A DNA stretch of 64,000 bases from B46-G9 sp964581175 (GCA_964581175.1 CAZONI010000002.1:1-64000); one strand, 5' to 3'. Positions 42,101-51,328 are shown, counted from the first letter of the stretch. Numbers and translations: made by a program. Notes: generated by a model not told the origin, from the sequence alone.

Positions 42101-43540
42101 ATGAAGACTTATCAGATGTTTATTGAAGGCCAGTGGGTGGATGCCCTGTCCGGATCAACCTTCGATGATTTGAACCCTTACACAGGAGAGCTTTACGCAA
42201 AAGTGGCAAAGGGAGATGCTCAGGATGCAGATCGCGCGATGGCTGCGGCCTTTGCAGCCCGCAAGGAATGGGCCGCCACTCCTGCCATAGCTCGGGCCCA
42301 GATCCTCAACAAGGCGGCTCAACTCCTCGAAACGGGCAGACAGGAGTTTGCAGACGTACTGATCCAGGAGGGAGGAGGGAGTGTTGGGAAAGTTATGTTC
42401 GAGATATCACAAACCGTGGATCTCATTGAGACGGCTGCGGCGGACGGCAAGCGAATTCTCGGCGAGACCTTCAATAATGATCCTACAAAGCTTTCCATGA
42501 CGATTCGCAAACCAAGAGGAACAGTAGTGGCTATTTCTCCGTGGAATTTTCCTCTCGTTCTCTCCATGTACAAAGTGGCATATGGCCTAGCCACGGGCAA
42601 TACAGTGATCCTGAAGCCGGCTAGTGAGTCTCCGGTCGTTGGACTCAAGATTGGAGAACTTTTTGAGCGGGCGGGCCTTCCGGCCGGTGTGCTGAATGTT
42701 GTAACCGGTCCGGGGAATGTTCTCGGGGACGCCCTCATTGATGACGACCGCTGTTCGTTTGTCGCCATTACCGGCGAGACGGTGACCGGACGCCACGTGG
42801 CGCAAAGGGCTGCCGCCAAATTGAAGCCTTACACGCTGGAACTCGGCGGAAAAAATCCCCTCATCGTCCTTGCTGATGCGGATATTGAATACGCCGTGAA
42901 ATCCACCGCGTTCAGTGCGTATCTGCACCAGGGTGAGATATGCATGTCTGCAGACAGGATTATCGTAGAAGAACCGATTGTGGAGGCGTTTACTGAGGCA
43001 TTGGCGGGGTTGGCTGCTCATCTTCCTGTAGGTGATCCCAGTCTTCCCACCACGTTCATTGGTCCGGTCATCAGCGACAATCAGGTCAAAAAGATTGACG
43101 ACCATATAAAAGATGCTGTTGGCAAAGGGGCAAAGCTCGTTGCCGGCGGTACTCACGAGGGCAGACTGTATAAGCCTACATTACTGGCAAATATTACGCC
43201 TGATATGAAGATTTATTACGAGGAAACCTTCGGCCCTGTAGCCTCCATCATTCCCGTCAAAGACGAAAAAGAGGCACTCGAAGTGGCCAATGACACGCCG
43301 TACGGACTTTCAGCCGGTGTAATCACCAAGGATTTAGAAAAGGCTATTTTTCTTGGGGAAGGCCTGGATGCGGGCATGGTGCACGTCAATGACGGCACCA
43401 TCGATGCCGATGCGTGCTGTCCCTTTGGCGGGTGCAAAGGAAGCGGAATCGGACGAGAGGGGGGGCGGTACTCGGTTGAGGAACTTACTCACGTGACGTG
43501 GCTCACGATCCAGAAGACAAAACGCCAGTTGCCGTTCTAG
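42101..43540 (+). CDS. NAD(P)-dependent aldehyde dehydrogenase
   Basis: The 479-residue ALDH-superfamily enzyme oxidises an aldehyde to the acid. Family features are ISPWNFPLVLSMYKVAYGLA, TVILKPASESPVVG, the catalytic glutamate in LELGGKNPL (about 249) and the catalytic cysteine in HQGEICMSADRIIVEE (about 283). EETFGPVASIIPVKDEKEAL and PFGGCKGSGIGREGG follow. It resembles vanillin/benzaldehyde-type dehydrogenases in overall pattern, though the substrate cannot be fixed from sequence. It lies 126 bp after the alcohol dehydrogenase gene, so alcohol-to-acid oxidation would feed the acyl-CoA ligases nearby. GGGGG lies 6 bases before the ATG. Confidence 0.92.
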   Translation: MKTYQMFIEGQWVDALSGSTFDDLNPYTGELYAKVAKGDAQDADRAMAAAFAARKEWAATPAIARAQILNKAAQLLETGRQEFADVLIQEGGGSVGKVMFEISQTVDLIETAAADGKRILGETFNNDPTKLSMTIRKPRGTVVAISPWNFPLVLSMYKVAYGLATGNTVILKPASESPVVGLKIGELFERAGLPAGVLNVVTGPGNVLGDALIDDDRCSFVAITGETVTGRHVAQRAAAKLKPYTLELGGKNPLIVLADADIEYAVKSTAFSAYLHQGEICMSADRIIVEEPIVEAFTEALAGLAAHLPVGDPSLPTTFIGPVISDNQVKKIDDHIKDAVGKGAKLVAGGTHEGRLYKPTLLANITPDMKIYYEETFGPVASIIPVKDEKEALEVANDTPYGLSAGVITKDLEKAIFLGEGLDAGMVHVNDGTIDADACCPFGGCKGSGIGREGGRYSVEELTHVTWLTIQKTKRQLPF

Positions 43541-43679
43541 CGGCGGTAAGATAGGCAATTCAAAGGGTTGGTTGGAGTCAGCCCATACGGAATGGCCTCC
43601 TCGAAGTGAGGAACACTTCATCCAAGAGGCTGCCCCGCCGTTCGTCGAATGAACCTTAATGAAAGCAGGGAGGTATGCA

Positions 43680-44468
43680 ATGTCACAACGAGAAGGCGAA
43701 ACCGACTATAAGTATGAGGACTACGCAGCTGATATGGCCTATCATCGTATTCCAGCGACGACGGATCTGGTCAATCAGACGATGAAACTGACCCTTGATT
43801 CGGGTACGGTCTTTGATCTCGAATTTACCCAACCCAATGAGGTGAACTGGCAGAGCGGCTCTGAGAGTGGAACTGACTGGTACGAGGCGATCGAGGTTGC
43901 GCCGAACACCTATTATATTGATATGACATTCGCTCACGAGCCGAGACAATGCCGTACATTTTTCGTGAACATCAAGACACGTCAGGTTCTTTCCGTACAT
44001 ACCATCATGCGTGAGGGTGATATTGGGAAAGAGCCCCGGGCAGTGCAGGATTTCACTCCAGGGGTACTCGGTGATCCGACCATCCCCCCGACGGGCATGA
44101 AGCCGGCGCCGACACGTGATCTGATCGGGCTCAGGGCCATTTACACCTACAATCCGAGTCAATGTTTCGAGCACATCTATCTCAATGAGAAGCGTTATGC
44201 CTGGCATTGCATCGTTGGACCGCTAAAGGGAGAGTCTGATGTTGAACTGCACATCACCTACAAATTCGACGTGAACCAGTACATTTTCTCCTGGCGTGAG
44301 TTCGGCTTGCCGGTTTCCACTGTATTCTTCCATAACTGGGATCAGATGCGGGAAACGGGAAAATTCTTCGCCATCGGAGAAGATGGAGCCATCGCCAATA
44401 CTCCTGCGGGAGCCTTGATCCGGAAACTGTCCGTGACCTTCTATCCGGAAGAAAAGCAGCCGCTCTGA
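43680..44468 (+). CDS. MoaF-like protein
   Basis: The 262-residue cytoplasmic protein has two lipocalin-like halves, matching the MoaF N- and C-terminal domains. The N half contains LTLDSGTVFDLEFTQPNEVN, YYIDMTFAHEPRQCRTFFVN and VLSVHTIMREG. The C half contains RDLIGLRAIYTYNPSQCFEH, AWHCIVGPLKGE and the late FHNWDQMRETGKFFAIGEDG. MoaF was named in the Klebsiella monoamine regulon; despite the name it is not a molybdopterin enzyme, and its activity is not established. It sits next to an SDR gene here, in a catabolic operon. GGGAGG precedes the ATG at 43680. Confidence 0.8.
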   Translation: MSQREGETDYKYEDYAADMAYHRIPATTDLVNQTMKLTLDSGTVFDLEFTQPNEVNWQSGSESGTDWYEAIEVAPNTYYIDMTFAHEPRQCRTFFVNIKTRQVLSVHTIMREGDIGKEPRAVQDFTPGVLGDPTIPPTGMKPAPTRDLIGLRAIYTYNPSQCFEHIYLNEKRYAWHCIVGPLKGESDVELHITYKFDVNQYIFSWREFGLPVSTVFFHNWDQMRETGKFFAIGEDGAIANTPAGALIRKLSVTFYPEEKQPL

Positions 44469-44575
44469 TCATCGAAATGCAACCCTTAAAGGCCCGTGTT
44501 GCGAGACGATCCGGGATTGGAAGGAACCGACACGGATCTCCGAAAATCAAGAAACACAGCTAAGGAGGCAAAAAG

Positions 44576-45397
44576 ATGAATCTGAAAGGGAAAACAGCGC
44601 TCATAACAGGGGGAGGCACGGGGATTGGTGCTGCAATCGCAAAACGGTTTATTCAGGATGGGGCAAGGATATGCATCACCGGCCGACGTCAGGAAATGCT
44701 TGACAAGATCGCTCAGTCATTACCGTCAGGGACGGTAGCGACGTGTTCAGGGGATGTGTCGAAGTACGGGGACGCGGAGCGAATGGTGGAGATGGCACTG
44801 AAATTGGAAGGCAGGCTGGATGTGCTGGTGAACAACGCGGGTATCGATCCGGGCGGGACGGTGACCGATTTGGATTTGGAGATCTGGCAAAAGGTCATTG
44901 ACATCAACCTCACCGGTTCTTTTCTCACCATGAAGGCATCCATACCCCATATGATGAAAGGGGGCGGCGGATCTATTATCAATATCTCTTCATTGGGTGG
45001 ACTGCGCTGCCTGCCGGGCATGGCGGCCTACTGCACCGCAAAAGCCGCTCTCAATATGCTCACGAAGCAAGCTGCTTTGGATTATGGTCGATTTAAAGTT
45101 CGTTGTAATGCCGTCTGTCCCGGGGCGACTCGGACGGAAATGCTGGAGGAGGCGCTCAGTCCGCTGACAGAGGTGCTTTCAACAGATGTGGATGGTGTCT
45201 TCGCCTGTATATCATCCAACGTCCCTCTTCACCGGGTCGCGACTCCTGATGAGATAGCAGGCATCTGCAGTTACCTGGCCAGTGATGATTCTTCTTTTAT
45301 GACGGGATCCGTTCTTCTGATTGACGGCGGTGCATCCGTGGTGGATGTGTCGGGGGCCGCACTCAGCAGTGCGGGGGTCAATTGGGGGGTGGAGTAG
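44576..45397 (+). CDS. Short-chain dehydrogenase/reductase (SDR)
   Basis: The 273-residue classical SDR has the nucleotide motif TGGGTGIGAAIAKRF, NNAGIDPGGTV, catalytic Ser in INISSLGGL and YxxxK in AAYCTAKAALNMLTKQ. The CPGATRTEM segment lies downstream of the active site, and the C-terminal MTGSVLLIDGGASV is typical. The residue after the second glycine-rich strand is Arg (TGRRQEML), which hints at NADP preference. Its probable role is oxidation or reduction of a hydroxyl or keto intermediate of the pathway encoded around it. An AAGGAGG site lies 7 bases before the ATG. Confidence 0.9.
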   Translation: MNLKGKTALITGGGTGIGAAIAKRFIQDGARICITGRRQEMLDKIAQSLPSGTVATCSGDVSKYGDAERMVEMALKLEGRLDVLVNNAGIDPGGTVTDLDLEIWQKVIDINLTGSFLTMKASIPHMMKGGGGSIINISSLGGLRCLPGMAAYCTAKAALNMLTKQAALDYGRFKVRCNAVCPGATRTEMLEEALSPLTEVLSTDVDGVFACISSNVPLHRVATPDEIAGICSYLASDDSSFMTGSVLLIDGGASVVDVSGAALSSAGVNWGVE

Positions 45398-45619
45398 AGC
45401 CCGCTATCCAAACACACCAAAAAATCTTCATGGCAGTGTCCCCTGAATGCCATGTGATATGAAGCATTCATATTTGGCGATCCCATCCGGAAAGGAGGTG
45501 AGGCTCACCTAAATCAAGACATAGCGCCGGAACGCTTTGCTTAGCCGGTGATCACTGAAATGCGGTTGTATGACGATCATACGTGGAGTGCCCGTGATGG
45601 GTCAGGAAGGAGGGAGACA

Positions 45620-46846
45620 ATGAAAAGCAGGGTGTGGATCAAGTTGTCGGTGTTTGCGGTAACGGTCTTGTTCCTGGCGGGAGTCGCCGGCCCGAAAGCG
45701 GCGGCAGCCAAGGACGTGATTCGAATCGGCCAGCCAGTTCATCTCTCCGGGCCGTTGGCAGGGGGCCCGAAGATATCTGGCGGACCCATCTACAAGTTGT
45801 GGGTAGAGGAGGTCAACAAGCATGGCGGTATATATGTGAAGAAGTACGGTAAGAAGCTGCCGGTGAAGCTTATCGTATATGATGACAAAAGCGATATGGG
45901 CACCATGACAAGGCTTTACGAAAAGCTGATCCTGGAGGACAAGGTGGACTTTGTTTTTCCCCCTTGGGGAACTGCCTATCTCTATGCGGCTGCACAAATA
46001 GCCAATAAATATCATTACATCATGATCGGTGGGCCTGGTGGCGCGTTAAAACTCAAAGAGCTTAATCTGCCCTACTTTTTCCAGGTCCTGAATTTTTCCG
46101 ACACCCAGGCGCCGGCTCTTGCGGGCATTTTCAAGGAGGTGGGCGTGAAATCGGTGGCGGTGGTCTACCGGGCGGATCTCCACGGTGTCGAATATGGTGA
46201 TGCTATGATTCCGTTTTTCAAAGAGAAGGGAATCGAGGTCAAGATGAAAAAAAGCTATCCCGACGGGACCAAGGACCTGTCGCCGATGTTGAAACAGGCC
46301 AAGAACCTGAATGTGGATGCCTTTGTGGCGGCCTGTTATCCCCCCGGCGGGATGCTGCTCACCCATCAGTCCATAGACCTGGACATCAATTTCAATGCCT
46401 TCTTCATGACCGTTCTCCCATTTTCTCCAACGCTTTTCAGAGACAACTTCGGGGTAAGGACCGTGGAAGGAGTCATGGGCGGAGGCGCCTGGAACGCGAA
46501 GAGTTCTCCCGGGGCGAAAAAATTCGTTGAAACCTATGTCAACTATTACAAACATGAACCCGACTACTGGGGAGCATTGTATTACTGGTCGTCTTTACAG
46601 GATTTCCAGCAGGCGATCGAGAAGGCCGGGACCCTGGACCAGAAGAAAATCAGGGATATCATGGCTAAAGATACGTTTGAAACGGCCCTGGGACCGTACT
46701 GGTATGATAAGGATCGATATTTGGCAACAGAATGTCACCCCGGTGAGATCGGGCAGTGGCAGAAAGGGGTGTTCGAAGTTATTGACCCCGGCCCGAAACG
46801 CACAGCCCCCCCGGAATATCCGAAACCGCCCTGGCCGAAAAAGTGA
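45620..46846 (+). CDS. livK: Branched-chain amino acid-type ABC transporter substrate-binding protein (LivK-like)
   Basis: The 408-residue periplasmic protein has a signal peptide (MKSRVWIKLSVFAVTVLFLA, cleaved near AAAA). The Peripla_BP_6 fold is shown by VIRIGQPVHLSGPLAGGPKI, KLIVYDDKSDMGTMTRLYEK, FVFPPWGTAYLYAAAQIANK and VKSVAVVYRADLHGVEYGDA. In Desulfobacterota, such proteins often serve aromatic or organic acids rather than amino acids. GGAGGGAG lies just before the ATG at 45620; longer frames are not supported. A stem-loop follows its stop. It is the capture protein for the LivHMGF set that follows. Confidence 0.92.
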   Translation: MKSRVWIKLSVFAVTVLFLAGVAGPKAAAAKDVIRIGQPVHLSGPLAGGPKISGGPIYKLWVEEVNKHGGIYVKKYGKKLPVKLIVYDDKSDMGTMTRLYEKLILEDKVDFVFPPWGTAYLYAAAQIANKYHYIMIGGPGGALKLKELNLPYFFQVLNFSDTQAPALAGIFKEVGVKSVAVVYRADLHGVEYGDAMIPFFKEKGIEVKMKKSYPDGTKDLSPMLKQAKNLNVDAFVAACYPPGGMLLTHQSIDLDINFNAFFMTVLPFSPTLFRDNFGVRTVEGVMGGGAWNAKSSPGAKKFVETYVNYYKHEPDYWGALYYWSSLQDFQQAIEKAGTLDQKKIRDIMAKDTFETALGPYWYDKDRYLATECHPGEIGQWQKGVFEVIDPGPKRTAPPEYPKPPWPKK

Positions 46847-46872
46847 AATGACCTATAGGGTTCCACAAATTT

Positions 46873-46905
46873 TTCCCGAGAGGGGCATTTCCTCCTCTCG
46901 GGGAA
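46873..46905 (+). promoter_or_regulatory. Stem-loop between livK-like and livH-like genes
   Basis: CCCGAGAGG (46875-46883) pairs with CCTCTCGGG (46894-46902) across a 10-base loop, with flanking TT/AA extending it. There is no T-run. As after the other binding-protein gene (11211-11261), it may stabilise or partly end the binding-protein transcript. Confidence 0.6.
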
Positions 46906-46972
46906 GGGGATGCACCCGCTCGCGCAAAGAGAAAGCGGGCCTTCATTTGGATAGCACAGAGATTCATTTCAC

Positions 46973-47842
46973 ATGGTTGTAACCATTCTAAATGTCGTGA
47001 TTGCGGGCTTATTGCTGGGGGGGATCTATGCCTTAACCGCCGTGGGGCTCAGCTTGCAGTACGGTGTGGCTCGCGTGCTCAATATCGCCCACGGCGAGTT
47101 CATCATGCTCGGGGCCTTTATCACCTGGTCGGCGTTCACCCTCCTCGGCATCAATCCTCTGGTTTCTCTCACCATTTGCGGTCCGGTCCTGTTTGCGGTC
47201 GGGTTCATCCTTTACCGGACCTTGTTCACCCGCCTGAGGATCTCGTCTCCCACGCCGGGAGCCTTTGAGGGAAATTCCATGCTGGCCTGCTTCGGGCTTC
47301 TGTTCATCATCCAGAATGTTGCCATATTGATCTGGGGGGCGGACATCAAGGGGTACACCTACCTGACATTTTCGGTGGATTTCTGGGGAGCCAAGTTTGC
47401 CGGCAAAAGGCTCCTGACCCTCGGATTTGCCCTGGTCATCTGCCTGGCCTTTTATCTTTTCCTTGCCCGAACACGGCTGGGAAAGGCAATTCGTGCCGCG
47501 GCCCAGGATCCGGATACGGCCGGACTCATGGGGGTCAAAATCAACCAGGTGCTGGCCATCTGCTTCGGTTTTGGGGCCATGATGGCGGGCTTAGGCGGCG
47601 CCTTGATCAGCATGTGCTACGAGATCCAGCCGACCATGGGTCTCGACTACACCATGATTGCCCTCATCGTGATGGTCCTGGGGGGATTGGGCAGCATCCC
47701 GGGGAGCTTTATCGGCGGGCTTATTTTGGGACTCGTCGGAAGCATCGTCACGTATGTTCAGCCAGGGCTGTCGCTGGTCGCCTACTATGTCATCTTCATG
47801 CTTCTGCTTCTGGCAAAGCCGACAGGTATTTTGGGGAAATAG
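46973..47842 (+). CDS. livH: Branched-chain amino acid-type ABC transporter permease LivH
   Basis: The 289-residue permease has about eight hydrophobic helices. LivH hallmarks are the N-terminal LLLGGIYALTAVGLSLQYGV, VLNIAHGEFIMLGAF, RLGKAIRAAAQDPDTAGLMG in the cytoplasmic loop, and YTMIALIVMVLGGLGSIPGS with FIGGLILG near the end. It forms half of the membrane channel with LivM. The ribosome site before the ATG is weak, and the preceding 126 bp hold a hairpin, so its translation may be lower than that of the binding protein. LivM starts 5 bp after its stop. Confidence 0.92.
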   Translation: MVVTILNVVIAGLLLGGIYALTAVGLSLQYGVARVLNIAHGEFIMLGAFITWSAFTLLGINPLVSLTICGPVLFAVGFILYRTLFTRLRISSPTPGAFEGNSMLACFGLLFIIQNVAILIWGADIKGYTYLTFSVDFWGAKFAGKRLLTLGFALVICLAFYLFLARTRLGKAIRAAAQDPDTAGLMGVKINQVLAICFGFGAMMAGLGGALISMCYEIQPTMGLDYTMIALIVMVLGGLGSIPGSFIGGLILGLVGSIVTYVQPGLSLVAYYVIFMLLLLAKPTGILGK

Positions 47843-47846
47843 GGAA

Positions 47847-48797
47847 ATGGGGATCGGGAAAGCGACTTCTAAAGACATTCTTGCCATGGGATTGGGGTTG
47901 CTCATCCTGGCCCTGTCGGCCGCCGCACCTCTCTACGCATCGGTATATATGGTCGTTATGCTAACAAGCGTTCTCATGTACGTGACCATTGCGGTGAGCT
48001 GGACCCTGTTCTCCGGCCCGACCGGGTATATCTCATTGGCCTCTGCCGCCTTTTTCGGAGCGGGGATCTACACGGCGGCGGTATCGGGAAACGCGTTGCC
48101 CCTTCCGTTAGTCATCGTCCTGGGAGGGGTGGTCGGTTTTTGCCTCGCCATTCTGGTGGGCGCGTTGACCCTCAGACTCAGAGGCATCTATTTTGTGATG
48201 TTCACTTTCGGACTCGTGGAACTCCTTCTCCATTTTGTCATGTGGTGGGAGGTCAATATTACGGGTACGACCGGGAGGGTGGTTCCCCCGGTGGCGAACA
48301 CCACGGTCTTTTACATCATGCTTATGATTCTGGTTGTATTGCTGCTGACGGTTGTCTGTCTCAGACGTTCGCGGTATGGTCTGGCCCTTCAGAGCATCGG
48401 GGAGAATGAGGAAGCGGCGTCTCATTCCGGCGTTCATGTGACCGCTTTAAAAACCATCATCTATGGAGTCAGCGGGCTTTTCATGGGGGCGGCGGGGGCG
48501 GTCATGGCGGCTCGATGGACGTATATCGACCCGACCATCGCTTTTAATCCGCTTATCTCGTTCATGCCGGTGCTGATGGCCATCTTCGGCGGCCTTGAAC
48601 CGCTGTACGGTCCAATTATCGGTGCGATCATCTTTACGTATCTGGAACAGATCCTCATCACCCGCTTCCCCTACTATTACATGCTTATTTTCGGGATTAT
48701 CATGGTTGTGGCGATCCTGTATATGCCGGACGGTCTCGTAGGATTGACGGAGAGACTTTGGAAACGGATTTCGGAGAAGAGATATGCCGATGCTTGA
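47847..48797 (+). CDS. livM: Branched-chain amino acid-type ABC transporter permease LivM
   Basis: The 316-residue permease has a LivM pattern: WTLFSGPTGYISLASAAFFG near residue 50-70 (the counterpart of the GQxSLGHAAFxxxGAY motif), LRLRGIYFVMFTFGLVELLL, RSRYGLALQSIGENEEAASH with HVTALK, and FMPVLMAIFGGLEPLYGPII. The ATG at 47847 is used; longer frames overlap livH without a start signal. Overlap with the ATPase gene is 14 bp. It completes the transport channel with LivH. Confidence 0.92.
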   Translation: MGIGKATSKDILAMGLGLLILALSAAAPLYASVYMVVMLTSVLMYVTIAVSWTLFSGPTGYISLASAAFFGAGIYTAAVSGNALPLPLVIVLGGVVGFCLAILVGALTLRLRGIYFVMFTFGLVELLLHFVMWWEVNITGTTGRVVPPVANTTVFYIMLMILVVLLLTVVCLRRSRYGLALQSIGENEEAASHSGVHVTALKTIIYGVSGLFMGAAGAVMAARWTYIDPTIAFNPLISFMPVLMAIFGGLEPLYGPIIGAIIFTYLEQILITRFPYYYMLIFGIIMVVAILYMPDGLVGLTERLWKRISEKRYADA

Positions 48798-49521
48798 GGG
48801 GAGAGGCGTGACCCGTTATTTTGGGGGGCTGGCCGCTGTTATCAATGTGGACTTCCAGGTGGAACAGGGCGAGGTGCTGGGTCTGATCGGTCCCAACGGT
48901 GCCGGAAAGACCACCCTGTTCAATTTGATTTCGGCCGCTCTGACGCCCAGGGCCGGAAGCATCACATTCAAGGGGAGAGAGATTACCAACCTGAAGCCGT
49001 ATCAGATCTGCAGAATGGGCGTGGCCAGGACCTTTCAAACGGTGAAAGTGTTCAGCAACATGTCGGCTTTCAATAACGTTCTGTTGGGTGCCTCTTTTGG
49101 GAGAGGGAACCGTATTGCCTCGACGGATGCGGCAAAGGAAGCCGGGGAGTTGCTGGAATTTGTTGGATTGGCCCAGGCGGAAGCGATTCCGGCCAAAGAC
49201 CTGACCCTGGCCAACCAGAAGCGGCTTGAAGTCGCCCGGGCCCTGGCAACGCGACCGGAACTGCTGCTGCTCGATGAAATGATGGAGGGGCTCAATTCCA
49301 CAGAGGTCAGCCGGGCCATGGAGTTGGTCAAGAGCATTCAGCGAAGGGGGATCACCGTGATCATGATCGAGCATGTCATGAAGGCCATCATGAATGTGTG
49401 CGGGAGGATTATGGTGCTTCATCACGGCGCAAAGATTGCGGAGGGGACCCCACAGGAGATTTCCTCCGACAAGACCGTTATCGAGGTGTACTTTGGGGAG
49501 CATGTGGATGCTGAAAACTGA
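48784..49521 (+). CDS. livG: LivG-type ABC ATPase with degenerate signature motif
   Basis: The 245-residue ATPase has Walker A GPNGAGKT (about residues 38-45) and LivG markers (ARTFQTVKVFSNMSAFNNVL). The signature position reads LTLANQKRLEVARALATRPE instead of the usual LSxGQxRxLE, so the serine-glycine pair is missing. Walker B is followed by LLDEMMEGLN rather than LLDEPxxGLN. The switch MIEHVMKAIM is intact. These changes could weaken ATP hydrolysis in one of the two composite sites, with the partner LivF retaining a normal signature; asymmetric ATPase pairs are known in other ABC systems. It overlaps livM by 14 bp and the livF gene by 14 bp. Confidence 0.88.
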   Translation: MPMLEGRGVTRYFGGLAAVINVDFQVEQGEVLGLIGPNGAGKTTLFNLISAALTPRAGSITFKGREITNLKPYQICRMGVARTFQTVKVFSNMSAFNNVLLGASFGRGNRIASTDAAKEAGELLEFVGLAQAEAIPAKDLTLANQKRLEVARALATRPELLLLDEMMEGLNSTEVSRAMELVKSIQRRGITVIMIEHVMKAIMNVCGRIMVLHHGAKIAEGTPQEISSDKTVIEVYFGEHVDAEN

Positions 49522-50212
49522 CCACATCGAAACCTATTACGGCAAGGCCCAGGCCTTGTTCGAGGTATCCGTGAGGGTTGACGCATCCGAGATCGTGGCA
49601 CTGGTCGGCTCCAACGGCGCCGGGAAAACCACCCTTCTCAAGACCATATCCGGGCTTCTGCACCCGGCCTCCGGCCGTGTGGAGTTCTTGGGGAAGAGGA
49701 TCGAGGGACAGCCCTCGCATGCGGTAATGGAACTGGGTATCGCACACATACCTGAGGGAAGAAGACTCTTCCCCGACATGTCGGTTCAGGAGAACCTGGA
49801 AATGGGCGCGTATCTTCGGCGTGCTTGGAAGAAGAAGGAGGAGAGCCTGGAAGATATCTATCAGCGTCTCCCCGTGTTGAGAGCAAGAAAAGGACAACTG
49901 GCCAGAACGCTGAGCGGCGGTGAACAGCAGATGGTGGCCCTGGGGCGTGGCTTGATGTCAAAGCCGAAATTGTGCATGATAGATGAGCCGTCATCCGGTC
50001 TGGCGCCGGTCATGGTGGACGAAATCTTCCGCATTATAGAAGGGCTTCGCCACCAGGGCATTGCCATCTTCCTGGTGGAACAGAATGTCAGGCATACCCT
50101 GGAGATCGCAGACCGGGCATATGTTATCGAAAACGGGCGTGTCGCTTTGGAAGGACAAAGCAAACATCTCCTGGAAGAGGAAGCAATACGAAAAGCATAC
50201 CTGGGACTCTGA
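49508..50212 (+). CDS. livF: LivF-type ABC ATPase
   Basis: The 234-residue ATPase has Walker A GSNGAGKT (about residues 35-42), the LivF-specific GIAHIPEGRRLFPDMSVQEN segment, signature LSGGEQQM, Walker B LCMIDEPSSGLAP and switch LVEQNVRHTL. The ATG at 49508 is chosen with GGGGAG 7 bases upstream; the ATG at 49502 is too close to it. It pairs with the LivG-type ATPase, whose signature is degenerate, so this subunit may carry the only canonical signature loop of the dimer. A rhodanese-like lipoprotein gene follows 58 bp later. Confidence 0.92.
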   Translation: MLKTDHIETYYGKAQALFEVSVRVDASEIVALVGSNGAGKTTLLKTISGLLHPASGRVEFLGKRIEGQPSHAVMELGIAHIPEGRRLFPDMSVQENLEMGAYLRRAWKKKEESLEDIYQRLPVLRARKGQLARTLSGGEQQMVALGRGLMSKPKLCMIDEPSSGLAPVMVDEIFRIIEGLRHQGIAIFLVEQNVRHTLEIADRAYVIENGRVALEGQSKHLLEEEAIRKAYLGL

Positions 50213-50270
50213 AATGATAATATGTTTCCGGCTGTTTCGCAACCTGATAATATGAGGAGGAGGGAACAAA

Positions 50271-51260
50271 ATGAAAAATAAAAAAGTTTTTTCGTTTTTG
50301 GTGGCTGTCCTCAATGCATCATTGCTTTTCGGTTGTCATGATGTCATGAGGCAGAAAGAGTCCTCTGCTCGATTGATTTCCCCCATGGTTTCCACCGACT
50401 GGCTATCCGCGAACAAGGATATAAAAGATCTTGCAGTCATTGATATCAGAGGCGCCGCTGAGTATGGAGCGGGTCATATCCCCGGTTCGATCAATGAGCC
50501 TTTTGTAAAGGCGTTTGACCCCTGTCACGGCCCCAGCTCAAATTGGGTAATCGGGACGAAAGATTGCCTTTGGCTTGAACTGCCGGGCGTGAAAGGTCTA
50601 TTTCACACCATCGGGTCCCTTGGAATAACCCCTGATTCACGGGTCGTGATTGTTACTGCACCAAATCCCAAAGAACCGCCCTTTTTCGGACTCGCAAATG
50701 CGACCAGGGTTGCGGTTACCCTCATATATACAGGAGTAAAAAACGTCGCTGTTCTTGACGGAGGGTACCCTAAATGGGTAAGCGAAGAACGCCCGATAGC
50801 CAAGCAGGCGACCGTGCCCAATGCGGTAAGGTACAAGGGTACCGTAGATGAGGCAATCTTTGTTTCCGGCGACTACGTGCACAAGCATCTTGGAGATGCT
50901 GCTATTATCGATACCAGAGACGCGGATGTGTACTTCGGTTTACGGTGCGAACCATTTGCAAAGAAGGCGGGGCATATTCCGGGCGCCAAGTCGTTGCCCG
51001 CTCCATGGATTTGGCACCTGAATGCTGATGACGGAACATACACATACAAGGATGCCGCGACACTCCGGACCATGGCATCGCACGTCATCAGGCAATCTGT
51101 GGACCCGACGAATCAGGAAACTATTCTGTACTGCGGTGTGGGCGGATATACCAGTTCCTGGTGGTTTGTGCTGACACAGGTACTGGGATATCAAAATGTC
51201 AAATTCTATGACGGTTCAGCCCAGGACTGGGAAAGAAATTACGATATGAGTATCAGATAA
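50271..51260 (+). CDS. Double-rhodanese domain lipoprotein (sulfurtransferase-like)
   Basis: The 329-residue product has a signal sequence and lipobox LLFGC with Cys22, so it should be a lipoprotein facing the periplasm. Two rhodanese domains follow: about 38-180 (DLAVIDIRGAAEYGAGHIPG, and VAVLDGGYPKWVSEERPIA) and 195-325 (AAIIDTRDADVYFGLR, AGHIPGAKSLPAPW). The catalytic loop of the second domain is ETILYCGVGGYTSSWW with cysteine near residue 287. The first domain has no cysteine at the equivalent place, as is usual in thiosulfate or mercaptopyruvate sulfurtransferases. Substrate and role in this operon are unknown. Confidence 0.88.
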   Translation: MKNKKVFSFLVAVLNASLLFGCHDVMRQKESSARLISPMVSTDWLSANKDIKDLAVIDIRGAAEYGAGHIPGSINEPFVKAFDPCHGPSSNWVIGTKDCLWLELPGVKGLFHTIGSLGITPDSRVVIVTAPNPKEPPFFGLANATRVAVTLIYTGVKNVAVLDGGYPKWVSEERPIAKQATVPNAVRYKGTVDEAIFVSGDYVHKHLGDAAIIDTRDADVYFGLRCEPFAKKAGHIPGAKSLPAPWIWHLNADDGTYTYKDAATLRTMASHVIRQSVDPTNQETILYCGVGGYTSSWWFVLTQVLGYQNVKFYDGSAQDWERNYDMSIR

Positions 51261-51328
51261 TATGGGAGACATCTGTTATTTTCCGGTGCAACGCTTTCCA
51301 TTATTAATGTGAAAAGGAGGTTGTTGTT

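Noticed and set aside
45491..45511. Strong AAAGGAGGTGAG site followed by a small palindrome before the livK-like gene
   Set aside because: The only frame it could start ends after four codons; the real start at 45620 has its own ribosome site.
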